Shown in pieces: positions 34,364-41,951 of a stretch of DNA of 64,000 nucleotides. This DNA is from Candidatus Mycobacterium wuenschmannii. Lineage in GTDB: Bacteria; Actinomycetota; Actinomycetes; Mycobacteriales; Mycobacteriaceae. The stretch spans positions 2,914,001 through 2,978,000 of the forward strand of contig NZ_CP126981.1 in assembly GCF_030252325.1 (NCBI RefSeq), written 5' to 3'. The position numbers and the translations under genes are program-made. The notes beneath the pieces were generated by a model. That model was given only the letters and a program-made list of their open reading frames with translations. It had not been told where the DNA came from and searched no databases. The stretch's first letter is position 1. Each line of letters begins with the position of its first letter.

Positions 34364-35179
34364 TCACTTCGTCGTGAATCGGATGCCGATCGCCGTGACG
34401 ACCACGTTGACAACGAACAGAGCCATGAAGGCGTAGACCACAGTCTCGTTCACTGCGTTGCCCACAGCCTTGGCACCACCGCCGGATACCGTCAATCCGC
34501 GGTAGCACGCCACCAGCCCGGCGATAAATCCGAACAGCGAGGCCTTGACGCACGAGATGACCACCTCGGGCACACCGGTGAGCAAGGTGATTCCGGCGGC
34601 GAAGGCGCCGGGGTTCACGTCCTGCACGAAGACTGAAAACACGTAGCCGCCAACGATTCCGATGATCACCACCAGGCTGTTGAGCAGCAGGGCGACCAAG
34701 CCGGCGGCGAGCATCCGCGGAGTAACCAACCGCTGTACGGGATTGATGCCGAGCACTTCCATCGCGTCGATCTCTTCGCGGATCGTTCGTGAGCCGAGGT
34801 CGGCACACATCGCCGTTGCGCCGGCGCCCGCCACGATCAGCACCGTGACCAGCGGGCCGACCTGGGTGACCGCACCGAACGCCGCGCCCGCACCGCTGAG
34901 GTCGGCCGCGCCGAGCTCGCGCAACAGGATGTTGAGGATGAAGCTGATCAGAACGGTGAAGGGGATCGCCACCAAGAACGTCGGAGCGAGGGCCACTCTC
35001 GCGATGAACCACGACTGCTCGAGGAATTCCCGTCCCTGGAACGGCCGGCGAAACATGAACTTGATGGCGTCGGCACCCATCGCGAAAAGACCGCCCACGG
35101 CCTGCATCGCACCCGCGACACCATTGGGCAGCGTGATCCCCGTGGACCAGCGCTCAGCGCCTTTGGTCGCCATCGACAA
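34364..35179 (-). CDS. YrbE/MlaE-type permease A of the mce importer
   Basis: A 271-residue permease, first gene of the importer operon. Core motifs are TIREEIDAMEVLGINPVQRL and CYRGLTVSGGGAKAVGNAVN, with a cysteine in CADLGSRT. GGAGGG is 8 bp upstream of TTG 35179; ATG 35173 two codons later is a possible alternative. A 143-bp gap separates it from the upstream CoA-transferase gene on the same strand, and contains the palindrome CTTCTAGAAG. There is no adjacent GntR or TetR gene of the Mce1R or Mce3R kind. Confidence 0.92.
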   Translation of the reverse strand: MSMATKGAERWSTGITLPNGVAGAMQAVGGLFAMGADAIKFMFRRPFQGREFLEQSWFIARVALAPTFLVAIPFTVLISFILNILLRELGAADLSGAGAAFGAVTQVGPLVTVLIVAGAGATAMCADLGSRTIREEIDAMEVLGINPVQRLVTPRMLAAGLVALLLNSLVVIIGIVGGYVFSVFVQDVNPGAFAAGITLLTGVPEVVISCVKASLFGFIAGLVACYRGLTVSGGGAKAVGNAVNETVVYAFMALFVVNVVVTAIGIRFTTK

Positions 35180-35245
35180 CCACCGTCCCTCCGCGTCGTT
35201 CGCGTGAAACCACGCTCTCGAGCGGGGCGGGCCGGACGACCCCCA

Positions 35246-35255
35246 CTTCTAGAAG
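35246..35255. promoter_or_regulatory. palindrome CTTCTAGAAG in mce promoter region
   Basis: A perfect 10-bp palindrome 67-76 bp upstream of yrbEA. On the minus strand TAATAAT lies just upstream of it and could be a -10 element, but no matching -35 is seen. It is short, so chance is possible. The GAGAAT/ATTCTC operator is not seen in this promoter. Confidence 0.25.
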
Positions 35256-35322
35256 CGTCCGGCGATTATTACCCACGCCGGATGCGCCGGGAGTGAAAAT
35301 TGACAACCGAGGGACCTCCGAA

Positions 35323-36531
35323 TTAAGTGACGGCACCGATAGTTTTGAGCTCGATGATGCGGTCCCAATCGAGGCCGAGCTCCTGCAGGATTTCGTCGGT
35401 TTGCTCGGCGAACCCGGGGGCGGGTCCCGAGACGGGCGCGGCCACGTCGAACTGCACCGGGTTGGCAACCAGTTCGAGTTCACCGGCCTGCACTACATAT
35501 TCGTTGGCGCGGATCTGAGCGTCGCCCGCCGCCTGGAGGGTGTCCTGCACCGGCGCCCACGGCCCGGCGAGGGTGGCGAAGCGTTCGCTCCACTCCGCGA
35601 GCGTGCGGGTGGCCATCGCCTTGCTCAGAATCTGCACGGCCTCCGCGGTGTTGGCGGCGATCTTCTCGCCGCTGTCGAAGCGCGGATCGTCGGCCAGGTC
35701 GGGCTGGTCGATGTGCCGGCACACGTCGGCCCAGAACTTGCTCGCCTGCATCATCACGAACGAGATGTAGCGGTCGTCCGATGTCCGATACAGCCCCACC
35801 AACGGATTGATCGGCGAGCCGTGGGCGCCGGGCGGGAAGGCTTCCATGCGCTGGTTCAGGTGCACGGTCAGCGCCACGGTGTGCCCAAGCGACCACAGGC
35901 CGCTACCCAGCAGCGAGACGTCAACGATCGACGGCTCGCCGGTGCGCTCCCGCTTGAGCAGGGCGGCGGCGATGCCACCCGCCAGGTTGGTACCGGAAAT
36001 GGTGTCGCCGTAGGCGGGTCCGGGCGGCCCCACCATGCCCTCGGTTCCGGGCGGGGTCATCGTGGCCGCGGTGCCGGCCCGGCACCAGAACGCGGTCATG
36101 TCGTAGCCGCCCTTTTCCGCCTCCGCGCCGCGCGGACCCAACGCGCTGCCGCGGGCATAGACGATCGTCGGATTGATCGCGCGGATGTCGTCGACGTCGA
36201 TGCCGAACTTCTCACGGTGGCCGGGCAGGAAGCTGGTCAGGAACACGTCCGAGCGGCGGGCCAACTCGTACAGCACTTCTCGGCCCTCGGGCACCGAAAT
36301 GTCCAGCCCGACGCTGCGTTTGCAGCGATTGGCGTGCTCGATGTTGGGGTTGGGATCGCCTTCGACCTTGAGCATGCCGGTCTGCCGCAGACCGCGCTGC
36401 GGATCGCCGGTCACGGCATGCTCCACCTTGACGACGTCGGCGCCCCACTCGGCGAGCACCGCACCGGCAGACGGAACGAACCCGTACATCGCGACCTCGA
36501 GGACGCGGATGCCCTCCAGCGGCCCGCTCAC
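35323..36531 (-). CDS. CaiB/BaiF family III CoA transferase
   Basis: A 402-residue CoA transferase or racemase-fold enzyme. The N-terminus reads PLEGIRVLEVAMYGFVPSAG, followed by GADVVKVEHAVTGDPQRG. The likely catalytic aspartate is in KGGYDMTAFWCRAG, and GGIAAALLKRERTGE is the usual family segment. It would move CoA onto a carboxylate intermediate or act on an acyl-CoA isomer. GTG 36531 overlaps the ALDH stop by four bases. Together the aldehyde dehydrogenase and the transferase could turn an aldehyde to an acid and then to a CoA ester. The mce operon starts 143 bp downstream, so read-through is possible. Confidence 0.9.
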   Translation of the reverse strand: MSGPLEGIRVLEVAMYGFVPSAGAVLAEWGADVVKVEHAVTGDPQRGLRQTGMLKVEGDPNPNIEHANRCKRSVGLDISVPEGREVLYELARRSDVFLTSFLPGHREKFGIDVDDIRAINPTIVYARGSALGPRGAEAEKGGYDMTAFWCRAGTAATMTPPGTEGMVGPPGPAYGDTISGTNLAGGIAAALLKRERTGEPSIVDVSLLGSGLWSLGHTVALTVHLNQRMEAFPPGAHGSPINPLVGLYRTSDDRYISFVMMQASKFWADVCRHIDQPDLADDPRFDSGEKIAANTAEAVQILSKAMATRTLAEWSERFATLAGPWAPVQDTLQAAGDAQIRANEYVVQAGELELVANPVQFDVAAPVSGPAPGFAEQTDEILQELGLDWDRIIELKTIGAVT

Positions 36532-38048
36532 GCCGCACCCCCGGCAGCCGATACCGCCGGGACGGCGATCGTCTTGCGCTCCAAGAACTCCTCGAGACCC
36601 GCGACGCCCATCTCACGACCCACGCCCGACTGCTTGAACCCACCGAAGGGCGCGTCGGCGCTGAAGTAATTGCCGCCGTTGACCGAGAACGATCCGGCGC
36701 GGATACGCCGCGCGACGGCCAGCGCGCGGTCCTGATCGGCACTGAACACCGCTCCGGCCAGTCCGTAGATGGAGTTGTTGGCGATGCGAACCGCGTCGTC
36801 GTCATCGTCGAACGCGATCACCGCGAGCACCGGACCGAAGATCTCCTGCTGCGCGATCTCGCTGTCGGGGTCGACGTTGGTCAGCAGTGTGGGCGCATAG
36901 AAGTAACCCGGGTCGAGCTTCGTGCCGCCGGTGACCAGCGTCGCGCCGTCGGCCACGGCGCGCTGCACCATGCCGTCGACCTTCTCGCGCTGGCGCTCGT
37001 TGATCAGCGGGCCCATGTAGGTCTTGGGGTCGGCCGGGTCGCCGTGGCGGACCTTGGCGAAGTTCTGCGCAATCAGGTCGACGATCTCGTCGTGGTGGGT
37101 GCGCGGCACCAGCAGCCGCGAGGTCAGCGCGCAGCCCTGGCCGGCATGGGTGACCATGGAGAACGCGGCGAACATGCTGGCGCCGGCGAAGTCGGCGTCG
37201 TCGAGCAGAATCGCCGCGGACTTGCCACCGAGTTCGAGGAAGACCTTCTTGACGGTCTCGCTGGCCGCGGCCATGATCCGGCGCCCGACCGGAGTGGAGC
37301 CGGTGAACGTGATGACGTCGACATCGGGGCTGGTGGTCAAGGCCTCGCCGACAGCGGCATCCGACGAGCTCAGCACGTTGACGACGCCGGGCGGGATGTC
37401 GGTGTGGTTCGCGATGATCTCGCCCAGCGCCAGCGTGACGAGCGGGGTGTCCGGCGCGCCCTTGAGAATGACTGTGCATCCGGCGGCGAGCGCCGGCGGC
37501 AGCTTCGCCAGCGCCAACTGGTTCGGGTAGTTGTAGGCGATGATCGCGCCGACCACCCCGGCGCCTTCCTTCTCTACCCACCGCTTGTGCCGCATGCCGC
37601 GCGACTCGATTTCACCGAGGTCTTCGGTCATCGAGTAGTCGCGCAACAGGTCCGCGTAGTAGCGAACGATCTTGATCGGCTCGTCCAGTTGGGCGCCCTG
37701 GGTCAGGGCGCGAGTGGCACCGACTTCGGCGATGGTGAGCTCGCGCAGTTCCTCCGCGTGGTCCAGCAGCGCCTGATGCAACTGCTCGAGGCACCGGACG
37801 CGGAACGCGGCGTCGGTCGACCATGTCGTGGTGTCGAAAGCCCGGCGCGCGGCCGCGATGGCCTCCAGCGCTTCGCCGATGCCCGCGTCAGGGGCGTAGC
37901 CGATGACGTCACCGGTGGCGGGGTTGACCGAAGCGAAGACGCGCTCGGTTGCGACGAGCTGACCGTCGATCAGCAGCCGCCGGTCGGAGTTACCGTCCGT
38001 CGATGGGCCGTGGCCCACGGTGGCGGTGGCGGCTTGCTGCGGTGGCAT
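36528..38048 (-). CDS. aldehyde dehydrogenase (NAD(P)-dependent)
   Basis: A 506-residue ALDH-superfamily enzyme oxidising an aldehyde to a carboxylic acid. The catalytic cysteine is in HAGQGCALTSR and the general base glutamate in LELGGKSAAIL. Coenzyme-binding motifs ITFTGSTPVGRRI and the C-terminal PFGGFKQSGVGREMG are present. ATG 38048 is clear. It is followed with 4-bp overlap by the CoA transferase. A degenerate class-2 site (38077-38095) lies 29-47 bp upstream in the divergent promoter shared with the SDR at 38305. It could take the product of the mycofactocin SDR at 39042. Confidence 0.93.
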   Translation of the reverse strand: MPPQQAATATVGHGPSTDGNSDRRLLIDGQLVATERVFASVNPATGDVIGYAPDAGIGEALEAIAAARRAFDTTTWSTDAAFRVRCLEQLHQALLDHAEELRELTIAEVGATRALTQGAQLDEPIKIVRYYADLLRDYSMTEDLGEIESRGMRHKRWVEKEGAGVVGAIIAYNYPNQLALAKLPPALAAGCTVILKGAPDTPLVTLALGEIIANHTDIPPGVVNVLSSSDAAVGEALTTSPDVDVITFTGSTPVGRRIMAAASETVKKVFLELGGKSAAILLDDADFAGASMFAAFSMVTHAGQGCALTSRLLVPRTHHDEIVDLIAQNFAKVRHGDPADPKTYMGPLINERQREKVDGMVQRAVADGATLVTGGTKLDPGYFYAPTLLTNVDPDSEIAQQEIFGPVLAVIAFDDDDDAVRIANNSIYGLAGAVFSADQDRALAVARRIRAGSFSVNGGNYFSADAPFGGFKQSGVGREMGVAGLEEFLERKTIAVPAVSAAGGAA

Positions 38049-38076
38049 TCAGGCTCCTCAACACGTGGATAATTGC

Positions 38077-38095
38077 ATTCTCATCCGGGGCGAAT
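38077..38095. promoter_or_regulatory. degenerate class-2 operator ATTCTCA-N5-GGCGAAT
   Basis: Arms ATTCTCA and GGCGAAT keep the 7-5-7 geometry of class-2 sites but are not a perfect inverted pair (GAGAAT is changed to GCGAAT). It is placed 29-47 bp upstream of the ALDH ATG, as at the better sites. Confidence 0.4.
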
Positions 38096-38244
38096 CTTAC
38101 ATTCCGACTACGAGAATTCAACCAAACGGAAGAAACGAGACTGCCATACTTGTGGGCGATATGCGCACATCGTGATTACGGAGTCGCCGCAGGCCGGAGC
38201 AGGTTTTTGAGCCGTCTTGCGAGCCGCCGCAACGCGAGAGTAAG

Positions 38245-38263
38245 GTTCTCGTATTCGGAAGGG
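38245..38263. promoter_or_regulatory. half-conserved class-2 site upstream of the SDR leader
   Basis: GTTCTCG-TATTC-GGAAGGG keeps the left arm and shares the TATTC centre with the site at 23606; the right arm is mostly lost. It lies 42-60 bp upstream of the SDR start at 38305. It also overlaps the ribosome-binding site of the short leader frame. Evidence is weak. Confidence 0.25.
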
Positions 38264-38272
38264 AGATTCTTG

Positions 38273-38308
38273 GTGAGCGATACGGTTCCTGTCCCGGTGA
38301 CCCTATGA
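38273..38308 (+). CDS. 11-codon leader frame, or frameshifted true N-terminus of the SDR
   Basis: GTG 38273 is preceded by GGGAG at 7 bp, a good ribosome-binding site. It reads VSDTVPVPVTL and stops at TGA, overlapping the SDR start ATG 38305 by four bases. The SDR ATG has no clear ribosome-binding site of its own. Either this is a leader that couples translation, or a one-base indel near 38305 has cut off the N-terminus of a longer SDR. The peptide looks like normal coding sequence, which keeps both options open. Confidence 0.45.
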   Translation: MSDTVPVPVTL

Positions 38309-39006
38309 GAACGGCGGTTGTCACCGGCGGCAGCTCCGGAATCGGCCTGGCGATCGTGGAGCGACTCCGCAAGGACGGCTACCGGGTCGCGACCCTCGAC
38401 CTGAACCCGTCCGACACCGAGTTGGCGTTTACCGCCGACGTCACTGACCGCGGCCAGATCGACAGCGCGCTCGCCGGCATCCGCGAGCAGGCCGGACCGA
38501 TCACCGTGCTGGTCAACGCTGCCGGCCTGGACGGCTTCAAGCGCTTCGCCCACATCGAATTCAGCGACTGGCGGCGTCTGATCGATGTCAACCTCAACGG
38601 CGTCTTCCACATGATCCAGGCGGTGCTGCCCGACATGCTCGAAGCCGGCTGGGGACGCATTGTCAACATCTCCTCGTCCAGCACGCACTCGGGTGCGCCG
38701 TTCATGTCGCACTACGTTGCGGCCAAGTCCGCCGTCAACGGGCTGACCAAGTCGCTGGCTCTGGAGTACGGACCCAACGGCATCACGGTCAACGCGGTGC
38801 CGCCGGGCTTCATCGACACTCCGATGCTGCGCAGCGCGGAGCGGCGCGGCAACCTCGGTGACATCGAAAAGACCATCGCCGCAACGCCGGTGCGCCGCAT
38901 CGGCAAACCCGAAGACATCGCAGCCGCCTGCGCCTTTCTGATCTCCGAGGAGGCCGGTTACATCACCGGTCAGATCCTGGGAGTCAACGGCGGCCGAAAC
39001 ACCTAG
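38305..39006 (+). CDS. short-chain dehydrogenase/reductase (SDR), classical
   Basis: A 233-residue NAD(P)-dependent alcohol dehydrogenase or ketoacyl reductase. The Rossmann motif is VVTGGSSGIGLAIVE, the structural motif LVNAAGL follows, and the catalytic Ser-Tyr-Lys are in NISSSSTHSG and SHYVAAKSAVNGLTK. The C-terminus ITGQILGVNGGRNT is typical. It is close to the minimum length because it starts only two residues before the first strand, which is unusual and fits the possible N-terminal frameshift noted at 38273. It heads a run with the mycofactocin SDR, a ferredoxin and a P450. Confidence 0.9.
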   Translation: MRTAVVTGGSSGIGLAIVERLRKDGYRVATLDLNPSDTELAFTADVTDRGQIDSALAGIREQAGPITVLVNAAGLDGFKRFAHIEFSDWRRLIDVNLNGVFHMIQAVLPDMLEAGWGRIVNISSSSTHSGAPFMSHYVAAKSAVNGLTKSLALEYGPNGITVNAVPPGFIDTPMLRSAERRGNLGDIEKTIAATPVRRIGKPEDIAAACAFLISEEAGYITGQILGVNGGRNT

Positions 39007-39041
39007 CACGCGAGAACATTTCGTACTCAAGAGGAGAACTA

Positions 39042-39914
39042 GTGGGAGAACAGCAGGGTCGGGTAGCCGGCAAGGTCGCCTTCGTGACGGGCGCGGGCCG
39101 CGGGCAGGGCCGCAGTCACGCGGTGCGTCTGGCCGAAGAGGGTGCCGACATCATCGCTGTCGACGTGTGTCACGACATCGACACCATCGGCTATCCGATG
39201 TCCAGCCTGGAAGACCTCGAGGAAACCGCTCGGCTGGTCGAGAAGACCGGTCAGCGAATCTCGTTCGCGGAGGCCGATGTTCGTGACGCTTCCGCGCTGC
39301 AGGCGGCGTTGGAGAACGGCCTGGCGGAGTTCGGCAAGCTCGACATCGTCGTGACCGCGGCCGGCGTCGCCGGCATGAAGGGACAGCCTCCGCTGCAGGC
39401 CTGGACCGACGTGATCAACACCAACCTGATCGGGACGATCAACGCGATTCAGGTTGCGCTGCCGCACCTCACCGAGGGGGCGTCGATCATCGCCACCGGA
39501 TCCACCGCCGCGCTGATGGACACGTCGAAGAAGGACAACCCGGGTAAGGACCCGGGCGGCATGGCGTACGTGCACTCCAAGCGCGCGCTGTCCAGCTACG
39601 TGCACGACCTTGCCACCGAGCTCTCGGTGCTGGGCATCCGCGCCAACGTGGTGCACCCGACCAACACCAATACCCCCATGCTGCAGAGCGAACCGATGTA
39701 CCGTTCGTTCCGGCCGGATCTCGAGAACCCGACGCGCGCGGACGCCGAGCCGGTTTTCGGTGTGCAGCAAGCGATGAGGGTTCCATTCGTCGAACCGGAG
39801 GACATCAGCAATGCCGTGCTGTGGCTGGCCTCCGACGAGGCCAGGTACGTCACCGGTACGCAACTGCGCGTCGATGCCGGCGGATACCTCAAGTGGTACG
39901 ACTACCGCACGTAA
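39042..39914 (+). CDS. mycofactocin-coupled SDR (carveol-dehydrogenase-like)
   Basis: A 290-residue SDR of the group that keeps a tightly bound NAD re-oxidised by mycofactocin. The hallmark N-terminus is GRVAGKVAFVTGAGRGQGRS, followed by HAVRLAEEGADIIAVDVCHD and a long insert YPMSSLEDLEETARLVEKTG. The catalytic segments are ATGSTAALM and AYVHSKRALSSYV. The end RVDAGGYLKWYDYR is also typical. GTG 39042 has GAGGAG just upstream. It probably oxidises an alcohol made by the adjacent P450. The family call is from memory of its signature and should be checked against TIGR03971. Confidence 0.85.
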   Translation: MGEQQGRVAGKVAFVTGAGRGQGRSHAVRLAEEGADIIAVDVCHDIDTIGYPMSSLEDLEETARLVEKTGQRISFAEADVRDASALQAALENGLAEFGKLDIVVTAAGVAGMKGQPPLQAWTDVINTNLIGTINAIQVALPHLTEGASIIATGSTAALMDTSKKDNPGKDPGGMAYVHSKRALSSYVHDLATELSVLGIRANVVHPTNTNTPMLQSEPMYRSFRPDLENPTRADAEPVFGVQQAMRVPFVEPEDISNAVLWLASDEARYVTGTQLRVDAGGYLKWYDYRT

Positions 39915-39922
39915 GGGAAGCC

Positions 39923-40123
39923 ATGAAAGTTCGAGTTGATTCAGATCGCTGCCAGGGACACACGCTGTGCTCGATGATCGCGCCGGAGTCCTTCGAACTC
40001 GATGACATCGAGGGCCACGCGTCGGCCGTGTCGGAAGATGTTCCGGCAGAACAGGAAGACGCCGTCCGCGAGGCGGCGCATTCCTGCCCCGAGCAAGCGA
40101 TTCTGCTGACGGAGAGCTCATGA
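39923..40123 (+). CDS. [3Fe-4S] ferredoxin, P450 partner
   Basis: A 66-residue ferredoxin with the CxxHxxC...CP pattern (DRCQGHTLCSMIAP and HSCPEQAILL), which lacks the fourth cysteine and so binds a [3Fe-4S] cluster. Such proteins feed electrons to neighbouring P450s. ATG 39923 lies 8 bp after the SDR stop, and the stop overlaps the start of the P450 at 40120 by four bases. It is the dedicated partner of that P450. Confidence 0.93.
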   Translation: MKVRVDSDRCQGHTLCSMIAPESFELDDIEGHASAVSEDVPAEQEDAVREAAHSCPEQAILLTESS

Positions 40124-41475
40124 GCATCGAGGACGACACCGACCGCAAGAAGAACCGCTACCACTTCGACCGGCACACCCCCGAGTACCGCGGCCAGTTC
40201 GAGAAGATCACCGAAGAGATCCACGAGAAGTGCCCGGTCGCGTGGACCGACACCTACGACGGTCACTGGGTGGCCGGCGGCAGCAACGCTGTGTTCGAAC
40301 TCGCCCGCTGCCCGGTCGTCTCCAACGACCACGACATCAACGGTGAGCGCAAGGGCTACCAAGGCATTTCGATACCGAAGGCCAAACGCGCCAGCGGTGT
40401 CCGCGGCGGCATCCTGGAGATGGACGAGCCCGAGCACCGCATCTATCGCACCGTTCTGAACCCATATCTGTCGCCGGCGGCGGTCAAGCGCTGGGTGCCG
40501 TTCATCGACGACGTGACCCGCGCCTGCCTCGACGAGAAGATCGAACAAGGCCGCATCGACTTCGTCGACGACCTGGCCAACATCGTGCCGGCGGTTCTGA
40601 CGCTGGCGATGCTCGGCATCCCGTTGAAGAACTGGGCGATTTACAGCGAGCCGGTGCATGCCTCGGTGTACACCCCCGAGCACTCGCCCGACATCGACAA
40701 GATCGTCGCCATGCACCGCCAGATGGGCCTGGACTTGCTGACCAACATGGTCGAGATCAAGGAGAACCCGCGACCGGGAATCGTCAACGGCCTCTTGCAA
40801 CTACGCATCGACGGCGAGCCCGCCCCCGACCTCGAGATCATGGGCAACCTGGGCCTGGTGATCGGCGGCGGCTTCGACACCACCACCGCGCTGACCGCGC
40901 ACTCGATGGAGTGGCTGTCGCAGCATCCCGACGAGCGCGAACGATTGAGCCGTGACCGGGCCACGCTGCTGGACTCCGCCACCGAGGAGTTCCTGCGCTA
41001 CTACACGCCGGCTCCCGGCGACGGCCGCACCTTCTCCGACGACGTCGAACTCGAGGGCACCCAGTTCAAAGAAGGTGAACGGCTGTGGATCTCGTGGGCG
41101 ATGGCCAACCGTGACCCGTCGGTGTTCAACGAGCCGAACAAGATTCTAATGGACCGAAAAGGGAACCGGCACTTCAGCTTTGGCCTCGGGGTGCACCGTT
41201 GCATCGGATCGAACGTGGCACGCACGGTGTTCAAGTCGATGCTCACCGCGGTGCTCGACCGGATGCCGGACTATGTGTGCGACCCGGAGGGCACTGTGCA
41301 CTACGAAACCATCGGTGTCATTCAGGGCATGCGGAACCTGCCGGCCACCTTCACACCCGGCAAGCGGGTGGGCGCCGGACTGGACGAGACGTTGGAGAAG
41401 CTGCAGAAGATCTGCGACGAGCAGGAACTCGCACTGCCCATCACCGAACGCAAAGAAACCGCCGTCATCGACTGA
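40120..41475 (+). CDS. cytochrome P450, type III
   Basis: A 451-residue P450 monooxygenase, slightly long for the bacterial class. The heme loop is FGLGVHRCIG with Cys361; the I-helix reads VIGGGFDTTTALT, and the K-helix is EEFLRYYTP. The C-terminal tail after the core (VGAGLDETLEKLQKICDEQE) is an extra helical segment. It differs strongly from the other four P450s in the window. ATG 40120 overlaps the ferredoxin stop. In the run SDR-mycofactocin SDR-ferredoxin-P450, the P450 would create a hydroxyl that the SDRs oxidise. The substrate is unknown. Confidence 0.95.
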   Translation: MSIEDDTDRKKNRYHFDRHTPEYRGQFEKITEEIHEKCPVAWTDTYDGHWVAGGSNAVFELARCPVVSNDHDINGERKGYQGISIPKAKRASGVRGGILEMDEPEHRIYRTVLNPYLSPAAVKRWVPFIDDVTRACLDEKIEQGRIDFVDDLANIVPAVLTLAMLGIPLKNWAIYSEPVHASVYTPEHSPDIDKIVAMHRQMGLDLLTNMVEIKENPRPGIVNGLLQLRIDGEPAPDLEIMGNLGLVIGGGFDTTTALTAHSMEWLSQHPDERERLSRDRATLLDSATEEFLRYYTPAPGDGRTFSDDVELEGTQFKEGERLWISWAMANRDPSVFNEPNKILMDRKGNRHFSFGLGVHRCIGSNVARTVFKSMLTAVLDRMPDYVCDPEGTVHYETIGVIQGMRNLPATFTPGKRVGAGLDETLEKLQKICDEQELALPITERKETAVID

Positions 41476-41478
41476 CAA

Positions 41479-41497
41479 TCGGCTTATATTCAGCCGA
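41479..41497. promoter_or_regulatory. inverted repeat TCGGCT-N7-AGCCGA around a TATATT element
   Basis: Perfect 6-bp arms enclose TATATTC. TATATT would make a good -10 box about 27 bp before the GTG at 41517. Either an operator on that promoter or a weak terminator of the P450 gene; the absence of a T-run favours an operator. Confidence 0.35.
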
Positions 41498-41516
41498 GTA
41501 ACGGAAGGTGCGGGAC

Positions 41517-41948
41517 GTGAAGTCGTTGGCGATCAGCTCTACATTGGTGGCGGCCGCAGTGACGTGGGCGCCGGGGGCCGACGCCCACATGACCTACGGA
41601 AATTACCGGGTGGAGTCGCCCCGCGATCCGGGTCACTCGTGGATATGGGCCCTCCGGCCATGCGAGCCCGGTCACCCCGACGACTGCCTTCAGGACCAGG
41701 CCCAACCCAGGCCCAACGGGCAAGCGCAGCCGTGGTACTCGGTCGCGCATCTGGCCAACAACCAATACACGATGGTCGTCGACGTGCCGGATGGCGTGCG
41801 ATGCCTGGTCTACTTCCTGCCCTCGCACGACGTCTACACCTGGGACGCGACTTCGCTGAACGGGTCGGTGACGTCCACCTTCGACAAGAGCTGCGGCGAC
41901 GGCCCAGGCGGCACCGCCAGCTGGCCGTTCAATCTCGTCCGGGAGTGA
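41517..41948 (+). CDS. secreted protein of mycobacterial W/C-rich domain type, copy 2
   Basis: A 143-residue exported protein. The signal peptide begins VKSLAISSTLVAAAVTWAPG and is cleaved near ADA-HM. The mature part begins MTYGNYRVESPRDPGHSWIW and has cysteines in RPCEPGHPDDCLQ, VRCLVYF and DKSCGDG. GTG 41517 is preferred over GTG 41508 because the latter overlaps the GGAAGG ribosome-binding site. The overall style resembles the secreted protein at 25112. It converges with the acyl-CoA dehydrogenase at 41952, only 3 bp apart. Function unknown. Confidence 0.7.
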   Translation: MKSLAISSTLVAAAVTWAPGADAHMTYGNYRVESPRDPGHSWIWALRPCEPGHPDDCLQDQAQPRPNGQAQPWYSVAHLANNQYTMVVDVPDGVRCLVYFLPSHDVYTWDATSLNGSVTSTFDKSCGDGPGGTASWPFNLVRE

Positions 41949-41951
41949 CTC

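Noticed and set aside
39012..39028. GAGAACATTTCGTACTC before the mycofactocin SDR as a class-1 site
   Set aside because: Neither half-site keeps the six-base core and the spacing does not fit.
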